Both the position numbers and the translations under genes were made by a program. The notes under the pieces were generated by a model. The model ran no database searches, was not told the origin of the DNA, and worked only from the letters and a program-made list of their open reading frames with translations. 57,631 nt of DNA from Sphingomonadales bacterium (GTDB lineage Bacteria; Pseudomonadota; Alphaproteobacteria; Sphingomonadales; Sphingomonadaceae): the NCBI GenBank assembly GCA_025352685.1, contig JANXSN010000036.1:1-57631 (forward strand). The letters run 5' to 3'. Below, in pieces: positions 33,332 through 42,321 of the stretch. Each line of letters begins with the position of its first letter. The first letter of the stretch is position 1.

Positions 33332-34138
33332 TTGGCATCACGCTTGGCTCTTGGTAACGATCGTAAGGTCACCGACGACGGCGACTGTGCCGCGCTCGTG
33401 ACGATTCGCACGATCGACGATATCCATAATGCCGCGACCGCGTTGGCTGAAATCGCTGCCGCGCGCGGCCTGCGCGTTGCCGCATGCAGCGATATCGCGT
33501 CGAAGGAACCGATGGTGGATGCCGACGGCGGCATTATCAACGGTGAAATCTTTGGCTGGATGGTCGATGGCGAGCGCTGGTGGGAGGACACCCGGCTGGC
33601 GCTCAGCTCCCCGCTGCCCCGCGCGTGTCGCTACGAGAGCGAAACATTTTGGTGCAGCGCAGATGGATTTCACACGCACTGGCGCAACAAATACCTTGAT
33701 GAGATGAGCCTAGTCGATTTCAACAAGCGCGCTCTTTGTAGCGCGGCGATCGTAGTGCCGGTGCATCTACCGTTCGGCCAGATTGGCGCAGTAAGTTTTC
33801 CGCCTACCGACCGGGATAAGACCAATTTGAGCAATGAGTTTGCCGCTTACGGCGACCTGCTCGGCGTTGTTTCGCGACGCTTCATCGCGGGGTATGTCGG
33901 CGCGATGCGGACGCGCCAATGGATGCCGTCCGACTGCAAACTATCGAAGCGCGAGGTTGAGTGCCTACACTGGGCAGCGATCGGCAAGACCGACAAGGAA
34001 ATCAGCCTCATCCTGTCGCGCAGCCACGCAACGGTACGCTATCATGTCCATCGTGCGGGTGAGAAGCTAAATTCGGTCAATCGCAGCCAGACTGTCTTTA
34101 AGGCAGGGCAGCTCGGCTACCTCGGGGCCGCAAGCTAG
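33332..34138 (+). CDS. LuxR-family transcriptional regulator
   Basis: 268 residues from TTG 33332, with GGAGAG about 5 bases upstream. C-terminal DNA-binding domain: LSKREVECLHWAAIGKTDKEISLIL, SHATVRYHVHRAGEKLN, matching the LuxR/GerE helix-turn-helix. The N-terminal 180 residues look like an autoinducer-binding-type domain, but no luxI-type synthase is in the window, so it would be a solo receptor. It is the only regulator gene in the island and stands divergent from the thiolase-like/synthetase pair, so it may sense the substrate or an intermediate. Confidence 0.88.
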   Translation: MASRLALGNDRKVTDDGDCAALVTIRTIDDIHNAATALAEIAAARGLRVAACSDIASKEPMVDADGGIINGEIFGWMVDGERWWEDTRLALSSPLPRACRYESETFWCSADGFHTHWRNKYLDEMSLVDFNKRALCSAAIVVPVHLPFGQIGAVSFPPTDRDKTNLSNEFAAYGDLLGVVSRRFIAGYVGAMRTRQWMPSDCKLSKREVECLHWAAIGKTDKEISLILSRSHATVRYHVHRAGEKLNSVNRSQTVFKAGQLGYLGAAS

Positions 34139-34629
34139 CTTGGCGAAAACACCAGCCGCACAGGTCACCGCCATTTTCCAAAGCCCGGCAGCATCAGACT
34201 AGGCCTGAGACTCGCCGGATAGGATGCTCAATATCTACAGGCCACCCTCAATCATAAAATCTGTTTACCTCCGTCCGGCGCCCCGGACGTGATTACCGCA
34301 TCATAAGAAACGGCATGCCCGTAATTCGTATCGAGCAAAATATTCCCGCTCGGTATGCTCGGATGATCAAGGAAAGGCCCGCCAAAATGTTGTGCATAGC
34401 CGGGCGGGTCAGGACAGAGAAATCGAGTTCCGGCATATCGCAGCGAGCACATCGAAATCGCGCATCCCGCCGAATTCAACAGCAAAGCTGCGGCGGATTG
34501 AATAACCATCGTGGTCGATTAACCTTAGATATCCTCAGACACTAGCGCAAATGCTGTGCGCGCGAACAGATGCCCATGCACCGCAACCAACACACGAATG
34601 TCAGCATCTATATTGATTATGGGCAGGGT
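34139..34629. other. Gap without a recognisable gene
   Basis: No convincing gene between the LuxR regulator and the VOC gene. A leftward open frame (34509-34252) encodes about 85 residues ending in FLDHPSIPSGN and LLDTNYGHAVSYDAV, which have a protein-like look and could be a 3' fragment of a lost gene, but no family was recognised and there is no ribosome-binding site. Confidence 0.4.
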
Positions 34630-35163
34630 TTAGCCAAGCTTGCGAAGCGGATCGCTGCCGTCCCAAGTCCGGGCCGCGTCGCGCATCATGGCAAAAAGGA
34701 GCTCTGTGCCGGTCGCAGGCTGCAATACTTCTACGATACCTCCCGGATATCCCTTGGTGTCGACATAGATGACACTGCCGTCTTCGCCGACCTTTGCCTC
34801 GACCAACAGTTCGGCGCCGACCGCCAACGCCGTTGCCTTAGCGGCGGCAATGTTGTCGGTCAGGATACAGACGTGATGCATGGCCCCGTGATTGGGTAGG
34901 TCGCGATAGATCGACGGCACGTTGTTTTCCTGCCGGATCAGCTCGACCTGAATGTCGCCCCAATAGGCGAGCGCAAGGGTGAAGACACAATCGGACGGCG
35001 CACCGCGATAGCGCATTCCCTCCAACGCCATGTTTTCGAGCAGGAAAAATGGGCCGACTCCCATCACGGTCGTCCAATGCTTCAGGGCTGCGTCAAAATC
35101 CTCCGGCACAAAGGCGATCTGCATCACCGAACCGATACTTGCGATGCCACTGACCAAAGTCAT
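34630..35163 (-). CDS. VOC-superfamily (glyoxalase-fold) protein
   Basis: 177 residues from ATG 35163. One pair of VOC modules: MQIAFVPEDFDAALKHWT at the first strand and MHHVCILTDNIAAAKATA at the second, with GGIVEVLQP near the end. Expected metal ligands are only partly seen: the first His of the usual H(V/I)AF motif is Gln here, while a His in MHHV and Glu in VEVLQ remain. Relatives include epimerases, isomerases and dioxygenase-like proteins. It is divergent from the tandem Rieske oxygenases by 95 bases. Confidence 0.8.
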   Translation of the reverse strand: MTLVSGIASIGSVMQIAFVPEDFDAALKHWTTVMGVGPFFLLENMALEGMRYRGAPSDCVFTLALAYWGDIQVELIRQENNVPSIYRDLPNHGAMHHVCILTDNIAAAKATALAVGAELLVEAKVGEDGSVIYVDTKGYPGGIVEVLQPATGTELLFAMMRDAARTWDGSDPLRKLG

Positions 35164-35258
35164 TACGGTTATCCCCTGTTCAAAGCGCCAGCTTGCGCGC
35201 GTCGCGCGACATGGCATGCTCCTGACGGATCAAAAAAATAACTGAGAGTTTTGCGAGG

Positions 35259-36482
35259 ATGAGCGACCGAGACCCCCAAATTAAATCGAGCGAACCCGAC
35301 TGGGTCGCAACCCGCGCATTTCACGCACGGGAGATCCTGCGCCACATGGTATCCCTTGTAGCGGATGAGACGACTGATTTGGCGCCGACGCCGCTGCCGC
35401 TGCCCAAGGGTGTCTACATCGATGAGGACCGTTTCGCCGCAGAACGCGAGCACTTGTTCCTTGGCCAGCCAGTAGTGGCGGGCCTCACCGGCGACATTCC
35501 CAATCCGGGAGACGTGCTGCTATTCGATGCCGCAGGACCATCGATTCTGGTAATGCGCGGCAAGGACAATGTTGTGCACGCCTTCCTCAACATGTGTACG
35601 CATCGCGGTGCGAAGCTGATCGAGGAGAGCGAACCCTGGACCGGCCACATGTCGCGGCTGACCTGTCCATTCCATGCCTGGACATTCGACAATGCCGGCA
35701 AGCTGATTGGTCAGCCATCCAAAGGCAGCTTTAAGGACTGCGAGATCGGAGCGCGAAACCTAGTCGAACTACCCTGCATCGAAGCCAAGGGCTTGATATT
35801 CGTGCGGGCGGGTGGGGGCGACCCGATCGATATCGACGTGCATCTCGGCGATTTCGCTGATGTGCTGGCGATGATCGAGTTGCACCGCGCCGTGCCCGTC
35901 AAACAAGGCATCCTGCACGCCGAATCGAATTGGAAATTCGCACTCGACACTTATGGCGAGGGCTATCATTTCGGGAAGCTGCACGAGTCTACGATCGGCC
36001 AGACGCACTTTAACGACATGGCGTGCTTCTACCCTTTCGGACGGCATCACCGCGTCGGCTTCCCCGATAAGAGCGTGAGCGGCATGCTCGGTTTAGACGA
36101 GTCCGAATGGCCGAAAACAGAATATGGAGGGGTACATTTTCTGTTTCCTAACACGGTTATTTTCTTCGGGTCGATCGTGCCAGGCGTGTTTTTCACACAG
36201 GTGTTCCGTCTGTTCCCCGACGGCGTCGGCAAAACGCGCTGCCAGTTCGGTGTCTATGCGCCGTTCGGTATCCTTTCCGATTCATATCGCGACACATGCG
36301 TCATGGCTTATAACCAGACCGCAAAAATCGTACAAACTGAGGATTACCGCGTAGCCTCCGCCGGCTATGCCAATCTGAAGACCGCGCCTGACGATTTCCA
36401 CGTCGTGCTCGGCGCAAACGAGATCGCGCTGCAAGCGGTGCAGCGTAACCTAGCCCAAGCCATCGGGATGCCACTAGCATGA
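35259..36482 (+). CDS. Rieske ring-hydroxylating oxygenase, alpha subunit (2)
   Basis: 407 residues. Rieske site CTHRG and, after a loop, CPFHAW. The catalytic iron motif is EGYHFGKLHE with a later QTEDYRVASAG Asp region. It lacks a following beta subunit. It overlaps the next Rieske oxygenase gene by 4 bases, so the two are cotranslated in near-equal amounts and might form a hetero-oligomer or act in sequence. Electron donors are not encoded beside it; the ferredoxin at 18131 is a candidate. Confidence 0.93.
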   Translation: MSDRDPQIKSSEPDWVATRAFHAREILRHMVSLVADETTDLAPTPLPLPKGVYIDEDRFAAEREHLFLGQPVVAGLTGDIPNPGDVLLFDAAGPSILVMRGKDNVVHAFLNMCTHRGAKLIEESEPWTGHMSRLTCPFHAWTFDNAGKLIGQPSKGSFKDCEIGARNLVELPCIEAKGLIFVRAGGGDPIDIDVHLGDFADVLAMIELHRAVPVKQGILHAESNWKFALDTYGEGYHFGKLHESTIGQTHFNDMACFYPFGRHHRVGFPDKSVSGMLGLDESEWPKTEYGGVHFLFPNTVIFFGSIVPGVFFTQVFRLFPDGVGKTRCQFGVYAPFGILSDSYRDTCVMAYNQTAKIVQTEDYRVASAGYANLKTAPDDFHVVLGANEIALQAVQRNLAQAIGMPLA

Positions 36483-37855
36483 GCGAAGCTGATCCTGCAC
36501 GTTGTCCGGGCCCAGGCGTTGCCGAATTGTTCGCCAGCGAAACCCGCATGGTACCCCCCGGCATCGCCGAAGACAGTTGGCGTGATTTGGGCACATCGCC
36601 GATCGCCGCCGATCGCTATACCAGCGCCGATTTCTTCGCCGCCGAAAAGGAGAAGATGTGGCTCAAGGTCTGGCAGATGGCTGCGCGGGACGAAGAGCTG
36701 CCTGATCCCGGCGACCTCATCGTCTACGAAAATGTCGGCCGATCGTATCTGCTGATCCGGCAGGACGACGGATCAGTGCGCGCCTTCCACAACGTCTGCC
36801 TGCATCGCGGTCGCAAACTCCGCACTGACAGTGGGAATGCCAATGAACTTGAATGCCCATTTCATGGCTTCACCTGGAAGCTCGACGGCGAGTTGAAGCG
36901 CGTTCCTTGCTCATGGGATTTCGCACATCTCGCGGACCGCAACATGTCGCTGCCCGAATTGCGCGTCGGCCATTTCTCCGGATACATCTTCGTCACTGAA
37001 AATGCCGAGGCACCGCCGCTTGAAGAATATCTCGCCCCTTTACCAGACATCTTTGCGCGTTGGCGGCAGGAGGAATGTTATACTGGCGTTTGGGTCGGCA
37101 AAGTGATCAAAGCCAATTGGAAGGTCTGCGCCGAGGCATTCATGGAGGCGTGGCATTCGGTTACTACCCATCCGCAGATCCTGCCATTCACCGGCGATGC
37201 CAACACCCGCTATTCACTCTGGGGCGATCACGCCAACCTCGCGCTGACACCGTTCGGCGTGCTCAGTCCACATCTCGAGGGCAAGGGACTTAGCGAAGAG
37301 GCGATCCTCGCCGCCATGGGCATCGAAACCGGGCGTAGCAGCGGAAGTGCCGGCATCTTGTTGGCCGAAGGAGAGACCGCACGCCACGCGCTCGCTGCCA
37401 AGAACCGCGCGCTCTACCTTGATGACATGGGCTATGATTCGAGCGATATCACCGATAGCGAGTTGCTCGACGCCTATACCTACAACATCTTTCCCAACCT
37501 CTCGCCGTGGGGCGGGTTCACTCCCAACATCAGTTATCGCTGGCGGCCCTGGCCCGACCAGAATGCGACGCTGATGGAGGTCCGGCTACTGATGCGTCCG
37601 CCTAAGGGCCAGCCCAAACCGCGCGCGGTAGAGATGCTGTTTCTCGGGGAAGACGAACCTTGGTCGAGCTTTACCGGCTGGGGCGGTCTTGGCGCCGTGT
37701 TCGATCAGGACATGGCCAATCTGCCCTATGTTCAAGATGGGCTGCATGCATCGCCGAACAACCGGGTCGAGCTGGGGAATTACCAGGAAAGCCGAATTCG
37801 CCAGTTCCAGCAGACGTTGGACAAGTATCTTGAGGGGCGGCTTTCGAAAATGTGA
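36479..37855 (+). CDS. Rieske ring-hydroxylating oxygenase, alpha subunit (3)
   Basis: 458 residues. Rieske site CLHRGRK and CPFHGFTW; the catalytic motif is EAFMEAWHSVTTHPQ with FDQDMANLPYVQDGL supplying the Asp. It is closer in layout to oxygenase 1 (16822) than to its neighbour, with a long insert (about residues 260-320). Last gene of the island before the second IS6-family relic, 128 bases away. Its 3' flank is therefore the island boundary. Confidence 0.93.
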   Translation: MSEADPARCPGPGVAELFASETRMVPPGIAEDSWRDLGTSPIAADRYTSADFFAAEKEKMWLKVWQMAARDEELPDPGDLIVYENVGRSYLLIRQDDGSVRAFHNVCLHRGRKLRTDSGNANELECPFHGFTWKLDGELKRVPCSWDFAHLADRNMSLPELRVGHFSGYIFVTENAEAPPLEEYLAPLPDIFARWRQEECYTGVWVGKVIKANWKVCAEAFMEAWHSVTTHPQILPFTGDANTRYSLWGDHANLALTPFGVLSPHLEGKGLSEEAILAAMGIETGRSSGSAGILLAEGETARHALAAKNRALYLDDMGYDSSDITDSELLDAYTYNIFPNLSPWGGFTPNISYRWRPWPDQNATLMEVRLLMRPPKGQPKPRAVEMLFLGEDEPWSSFTGWGGLGAVFDQDMANLPYVQDGLHASPNNRVELGNYQESRIRQFQQTLDKYLEGRLSKM

Positions 37856-37983
37856 GCTTTGAGAAAGCCGGTGGCGAACCTGATGGTTATTCGTACCCTG
37901 CTCGACAACTACGCCGACGGGTACTGTTAGTCTCGCGCGATACCGTTTCTCCACGATCGAGATCAATCTCTGACGGTGACTGG

Positions 37984-38695
37984 TTAGGCGGCAATCTGCC
38001 GCCACTCGGCAACCTTGGTTGAACGGCGCTCTCTGTACGTTTTGCGATCGACGACGTGGCGTTCAAGATTGAAGTGACTATGCAGAGTGGTGTAATCCAA
38101 GCCAAATTTTTGTAACGACTTCATCTGTCAGAACCTGATCATCGCCAGTTCCCTTCTTCGAATCGGCAGGTGGCTGTTCTCGACCCGGTTGTTCGCCCCG
38201 CGTCCGACACCCTGCTTCGCGGCATTGCCGAAGACTGTTAGTGCTGCGCATGGTAACCGGAGCCCGTCGGTCGTGACTGCCTCGGGACCGCCTTGGCGCT
38301 CCAGCGGTTTCGTCTTAAAACAAGTGCTGCTGCCTTGTTCCCGGTCCTGGTGACGTAGGATTCCAGCACTTCGCCCTCGTGGTTGACGGCGCGCCTCGCG
38401 AAATACATCGCCCCTTTGATCTTCACGCAAATCTCGCCGGGTTGCCAGCGCCAATAACCGAACTCGCGGCCACCCTCTGCCGGCGAATGCGGCCGGCCCA
38501 CATTAAGTTAAAGCGGTTCCGCCAGAAACACAGCGTCTCGTGGCAGAGGTCGATGCCGCGCTCGAACAAAACGTCATCAACGTTTCGTAGCGATAGCGGA
38601 AAACGCATGTACATTAGCAACACCAGGCGGATGCCCTCGGGTGGCGGATTGAAACGGGGAAATGAGCTTTGCGGCTATGCTTTTCATCTGCGGTT
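37984..38695 (-). pseudogene. IS6-family transposase relic 2
   Basis: Almost the full length of an IS6/IS26-type transposase can be traced leftward in several frames: FNPPPEGIRLVLLMYMRFPLS and DVLFERGIDLCHETL, then YFARRAVNHEGEVLESYVTRTG, then LERQGGPEAVTTDGLRL and GRGANNRVENSHLPIRRRE, and at the end SLQKFGLDYTTLHSHFNLER and RRSTKVAEWRQIAA before a stop at 37984-37986. Frameshifts separate the blocks and part of the catalytic region is lost, so it cannot be functional. Same orientation and family as the relic at 1625-2005. Confidence 0.82.
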
Positions 38696-38882
38696 CATTT
38701 GCACCAGCTGGCACCATTTTGGGCGTCCTACCGCATTGTTCTGACGGTGACGGCTGCGCATTTGCCCTGCTATCGTGCAGCTCGATAGCAGAGCGAGAAC
38801 GCACAATCTCGCAGTCGACATGGCTGACTCGCTTCGGCCCAAATAGCGAGGCGGATTTGTGCGAACTACCGGGCGGTTAAGC

Positions 38883-40955
38883 TCACCAAACCTTCACACG
38901 CTTAGCCGGCGCCAAATAAAGTTTCTGCCAAGCTTTAACTCCAAATGCGTTGTACCAACCGTCTAAATTCCGAACGGTCTGGACGCGCCATGGGCCTGGA
39001 GCATGCACATCGGTAGCCACCCTTGCGCGTAAAGCTGGATCGCGGAGTTTCCCGCGATGTGACTGGCCGTAAGCAAGGAAGAAGCGCTGATCACCGGTCA
39101 TGCCGTTGATCACCGGCGCAGGCTTGCCGTTCAATGAAGCGTGATAGGCGTCGTAGGCCGCCGCCAACCCAGCAACGTCGGCAATGTTTTCTCCCAGCTC
39201 CTGCGTGCCATTGAGGTGCAGGCCGGGGAGAGCCTCATAAGAGTTGTACTGGTCGATCAGTGCCTGCCCAGCAGTCTGGAAATGAGCGAGATCGGCGTCG
39301 GTCCACCAGTTGCGAAGGCGGCCGTCAGCGTCGAACGTTGCGCCCAAATTGTCGAAGCTGTGGCTAATCTCGTGCCCAATAACCGATCCAATCGCACCAT
39401 ATTTGGCGGCAGCGTCGGAATCAGGGTCATAGAAGCCCTTTTCGAGGATCGCTGCAGGGAAGTTCAGAGCATTCTGCAGCGGCAAATTAACCGCGTTTAC
39501 GGTCTGGGGCGTCATCCACCATTCGCTTTTGTCAACCGGCTGACCAATCTTACCAATCTGATGTTTATAATTGGCGATGCGGGCGCGATCGAGGTTACCA
39601 AAGGCGTCGCCCGCGCTGACTTCAAAGCTTGAATAATCCCGCCATTTGTCAGGATATCCCACGCCGACGATCATCGTCGCAACCTTGCGCTTTCCTTCGT
39701 CTTTAGTCGATGCGGCCATCCAATTCAGCCCCGCGATCCGTTTTTCAAGCGCCCGCTTGATGTTACTGACCATCAATTGGATGTCGGACTTCGACGAAGC
39801 TGGGAAATATTTGTCGACGTAGCGTTTACCGACCGCGTCACCGAGCCAACTGGACGTGGCGGCCAGTGCGCGCTTGTCGCGTAAGCGCTGTTGCGGGGTG
39901 CCCGACAGGATTGTACCGTAAAAGGCGAAGTGAGCGTCATCGAAAGTCTTGGGCAGAACGTCGGCCATTTGGTTGATGCGATGGAAGGCAAGCCAGTCAC
40001 GCCAGACTTCGATTGGCTCGGATCTAATCAGCGCGGCGATCTTCGTGATCGCGGTGGGCTGCCATGCAATAAAATCCTGCTGGTTGGGCAGCTGCGCTGC
40101 AACGAGTAGCCGATTCCAGTCGAGCCCGGGCGCTTTCGCGATGAGGTCGGCGCGCCTCATAGGATTGTTACCTTTGATGCTGTCTTGGCTGTCGGTTAAC
40201 GACTCATGCGCCTGCGCGATCATAGTTTCGAGCGTAACGACCTTGGCAGCGCGGGCTTCGGCATTAGCTATGCCGGCCATCGACATCATCTGAGCAACAT
40301 AGAGCAAGTAGGCGGCGCGGATCTTGGCCATCGCCGGGTCGGACGAGAGATAATAATCGCGATCGGGCAAGCCGATACCGCCCTGCATCAAATAAGGAAC
40401 GGTTGTTTTTGGGTCATTGAGCGATTGCGTGACAAATACGCCAAGCAGGTTTTCCGTGTTGTAGCTGTTATTGTTGAACGGATCGGTGTCGGCACGGATC
40501 TGAGCACCCATCGCGTCGGCGAGTGCGCTCTTGTCGCGAATTGCTTGGATACGGTCGAGATCGACCTTCAACACCGTGATGCCGGTTCGCTCAATGGCAC
40601 TCGTGTCGACATAGGCCTTGTAGAAGTTTGCGATACGGGCGCTATCGCCAACTGCAGGATGGGCTTGGACAACATCGCCGATCAGCGCAGCGGTCCGCGT
40701 TTCGGCAAGGTCATTGACGACCGAAAAGCTTGAGATGTTCGACTTGTCAGAGGGGATTTGGGCCGATTTTTCCCACGCGCCATTGGCGTATTTATCGAAG
40801 TCGTCACCCGGCGCTACCGACTTGTCTTCTAAGTTAAGGTTAATCCCCGAAGCGCTCATTTTCTGAACGCCTATCGCAGTATTTTTGCCCAACACCTGAC
40901 CGCAGGGCGCCAGTGAAAGGGTCGAAACGAATAGGATAAGGGTCTGGTGTTTCAT
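38883..40955 (-). CDS. M13-family zinc metallopeptidase (neprilysin/PepO-like)
   Basis: 690 residues. N-terminal signal peptide (MKHQTLILFVSTLSLAPCG). Its Cys does not follow a standard lipobox because Pro precedes it. The large M13 N-terminal domain has PGDDFDKYANGAWEKSAQIPSD. The zinc site is VIGHEISHSFDN with the third ligand in ELGENIADVAGLAAAYDAY, and the substrate motif is NALNFPAAIL. It cleaves peptides in the periplasm or outside. It has no visible link to the catabolic island and begins the third region of the window. Confidence 0.94.
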   Translation of the reverse strand: MKHQTLILFVSTLSLAPCGQVLGKNTAIGVQKMSASGINLNLEDKSVAPGDDFDKYANGAWEKSAQIPSDKSNISSFSVVNDLAETRTAALIGDVVQAHPAVGDSARIANFYKAYVDTSAIERTGITVLKVDLDRIQAIRDKSALADAMGAQIRADTDPFNNNSYNTENLLGVFVTQSLNDPKTTVPYLMQGGIGLPDRDYYLSSDPAMAKIRAAYLLYVAQMMSMAGIANAEARAAKVVTLETMIAQAHESLTDSQDSIKGNNPMRRADLIAKAPGLDWNRLLVAAQLPNQQDFIAWQPTAITKIAALIRSEPIEVWRDWLAFHRINQMADVLPKTFDDAHFAFYGTILSGTPQQRLRDKRALAATSSWLGDAVGKRYVDKYFPASSKSDIQLMVSNIKRALEKRIAGLNWMAASTKDEGKRKVATMIVGVGYPDKWRDYSSFEVSAGDAFGNLDRARIANYKHQIGKIGQPVDKSEWWMTPQTVNAVNLPLQNALNFPAAILEKGFYDPDSDAAAKYGAIGSVIGHEISHSFDNLGATFDADGRLRNWWTDADLAHFQTAGQALIDQYNSYEALPGLHLNGTQELGENIADVAGLAAAYDAYHASLNGKPAPVINGMTGDQRFFLAYGQSHRGKLRDPALRARVATDVHAPGPWRVQTVRNLDGWYNAFGVKAWQKLYLAPAKRVKVW

Positions 40956-41434
40956 TATTCGTCTTTCACTCCGTGCTATCCGCTGTCCCCCGTGCCTTAG
41001 GGCGCTATCTCTCGGGCGACTCCCGACGGCGACATCTTATGCCGCGGTGGGAATGCAAAGCTCCAAAAGCAGAAGACGCCCTCCGTGCCAACGACCGTGA
41101 GACATCGACTTGGCGTTAATTTAACGAGTAGAGCGCAGGTAACAAGTCGACATGGTAATTAGGATGTTCTCCTGCCGGAACTTAATGATAAGACTGAGTG
41201 AGCGCAGCGATCCGGCGAGCAGCCAAGCGATTTGCTCGGTAGACTAACGCTCGAGCGCATTGAGACGATGCTTGGCGCTGATGCGGTCAGACATCGCCAA
41301 GCGGTCTCTCCGATCGATTAAATTGAATCCCGAGAGCAGGCTTCAGGCCAGTAATTCAGTAAACTTTAACCGAAATCACCGCAGCTGATTGTCCTTGCTA
41401 CCTCGGCGATTGAACAGCGTCGCAGCGGGACAGT
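40956..41434. other. Gap without a recognisable gene
   Basis: About 480 bases between the metallopeptidase start and the IS3 relic. The first 100 bases should hold the leftward promoter of the peptidase, though no motif stands out. The remainder carries no coding pattern that could be assigned; it probably includes worn insertion-sequence DNA upstream of the truncated transposase. Confidence 0.4.
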
Positions 41435-41805
41435 CACGGCTACTGTCGGACAACGGCCCGCGCTACATCGCTAGCGAACTGGCCGATTACATTGAAGAAC
41501 ACCGCATGAGCCATGTGCGCGGCGCGCCGTTCCATCCGCAAACCCAGGGTAAGACCGAGCACTGGCACCAGACCTTGAAGAACCGCATCCTTTTTAAAAA
41601 CTGCTTCCTGCCCGGCGACCTCGAAGGCCAGATCGAGGCGTTCGTCGAGCACTATAACCACCAACGCTACCACGAGAGCCTCGATAATGTGACGCCCCCC
41701 GACGCCTACTTCGGCAGGGCACAGACCATCCTCAAACAGCGAGAAAGGATCAAACGCCAGACCATCGAACATCGACGCTTGCAGCACCGCAAGCTCGCCG
41801 CCTAA
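41435..41805 (+). pseudogene. IS3-family transposase, 3' fragment
   Basis: The open frame gives the C-terminal third of an integrase-type (rve) transposase: RLLSDNGPRYIASELADYI, then RGAPFHPQTQGKTEHWHQTL, FLPGDLEGQIEAFVEHYNHQRYH, and ending IEHRRLQHRKLAA. The second catalytic Asp (SDNGP) and the Glu region are present but the N-terminal domain and first Asp are missing, so it is a relic. A related end lies inverted at the right window edge. Confidence 0.8.
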
Positions 41806-41880
41806 CATCAACCCACAGGCGAGGCCGACACTCCGCTAATCTACGCCGCAAGTTGCGCCAAATGTTCTGACGACGGACAC
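41806..41880. repeat. Terminal segment shared by the two IS3-type relics
   Basis: After the stop, the sequence ACATCAACCC..GAGGCCGACACT..GCTAATC.ACGCC...GCCAAATG..TGACGAC closely parallels the complement of 57440-57515, so both are ends of the same kind of element. The shared part stops near TCTGACGACG, the likely terminal repeat. A chloride-channel gene remnant starts within about 20 bases beyond it. Confidence 0.6.
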
Positions 41881-41894
41881 CCGGTCCATCATCG

Positions 41895-42245
41895 ACGCAG
41901 CGAATGCACCTTTCTGGTTCGGGCCCTCCAAACTGCTGACGACATTGTCGACCGCCGTCGCCGGTCTTCCCGGCGGCATTTTCGCGTCGTCGTTGTCTAG
42001 CGGCGCTGGCTTCAGTAATATCCGCGGCTGATGTTTCCCGACGATCCGGCAAGTGCCGTCGTGCTTCTGGGTATGGTCGCCTATTTCACCGGCGTTGTCC
42101 GTGCGCCGATCACCGCCGTTATTATCATCGTGGAGGCCGCCGCCAGCCGGGGGCTATTTTCCCGCTGTTCGTTGCGGCACTAGTGGCGCATGCGGTGTCA
42201 TCGCACGCCTACCCCGAACGTCTCCACCACGGACTTGCCCGCCCC
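41895..42245 (+). pseudogene. ClC-type chloride channel, C-terminal remnant
   Basis: Three frames give FWFGPSKLLTTLSTAVAGLPG and GAGFSNI, then LLGMVAYFTGVVRAPITAV, then PLFVAALVAHAVSSHAYPERL. These match the ion-pathway region GxFxP/AYFTGVxRAPITA of bacterial ClC chloride channels or exchangers. A stop at about 42030 and a frameshift near 42163 break it, and the 5' part was lost at the IS3 relic, which probably caused the truncation. Confidence 0.75.
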
Positions 42246-42321
42246 TGGTGCACCGCGCTGAAGTCGGGACCTTAAGGGAGCCATCGCCATCGCCATCACC
42301 CCATTCGATGCCGCTGCCATT

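Noticed and set aside
34630-35163. VOC protein as an extradiol ring-cleavage dioxygenase
   Set aside because: It is too short and the first metal His is replaced by Gln; the 2-His-1-Glu set of extradiol enzymes is not complete.
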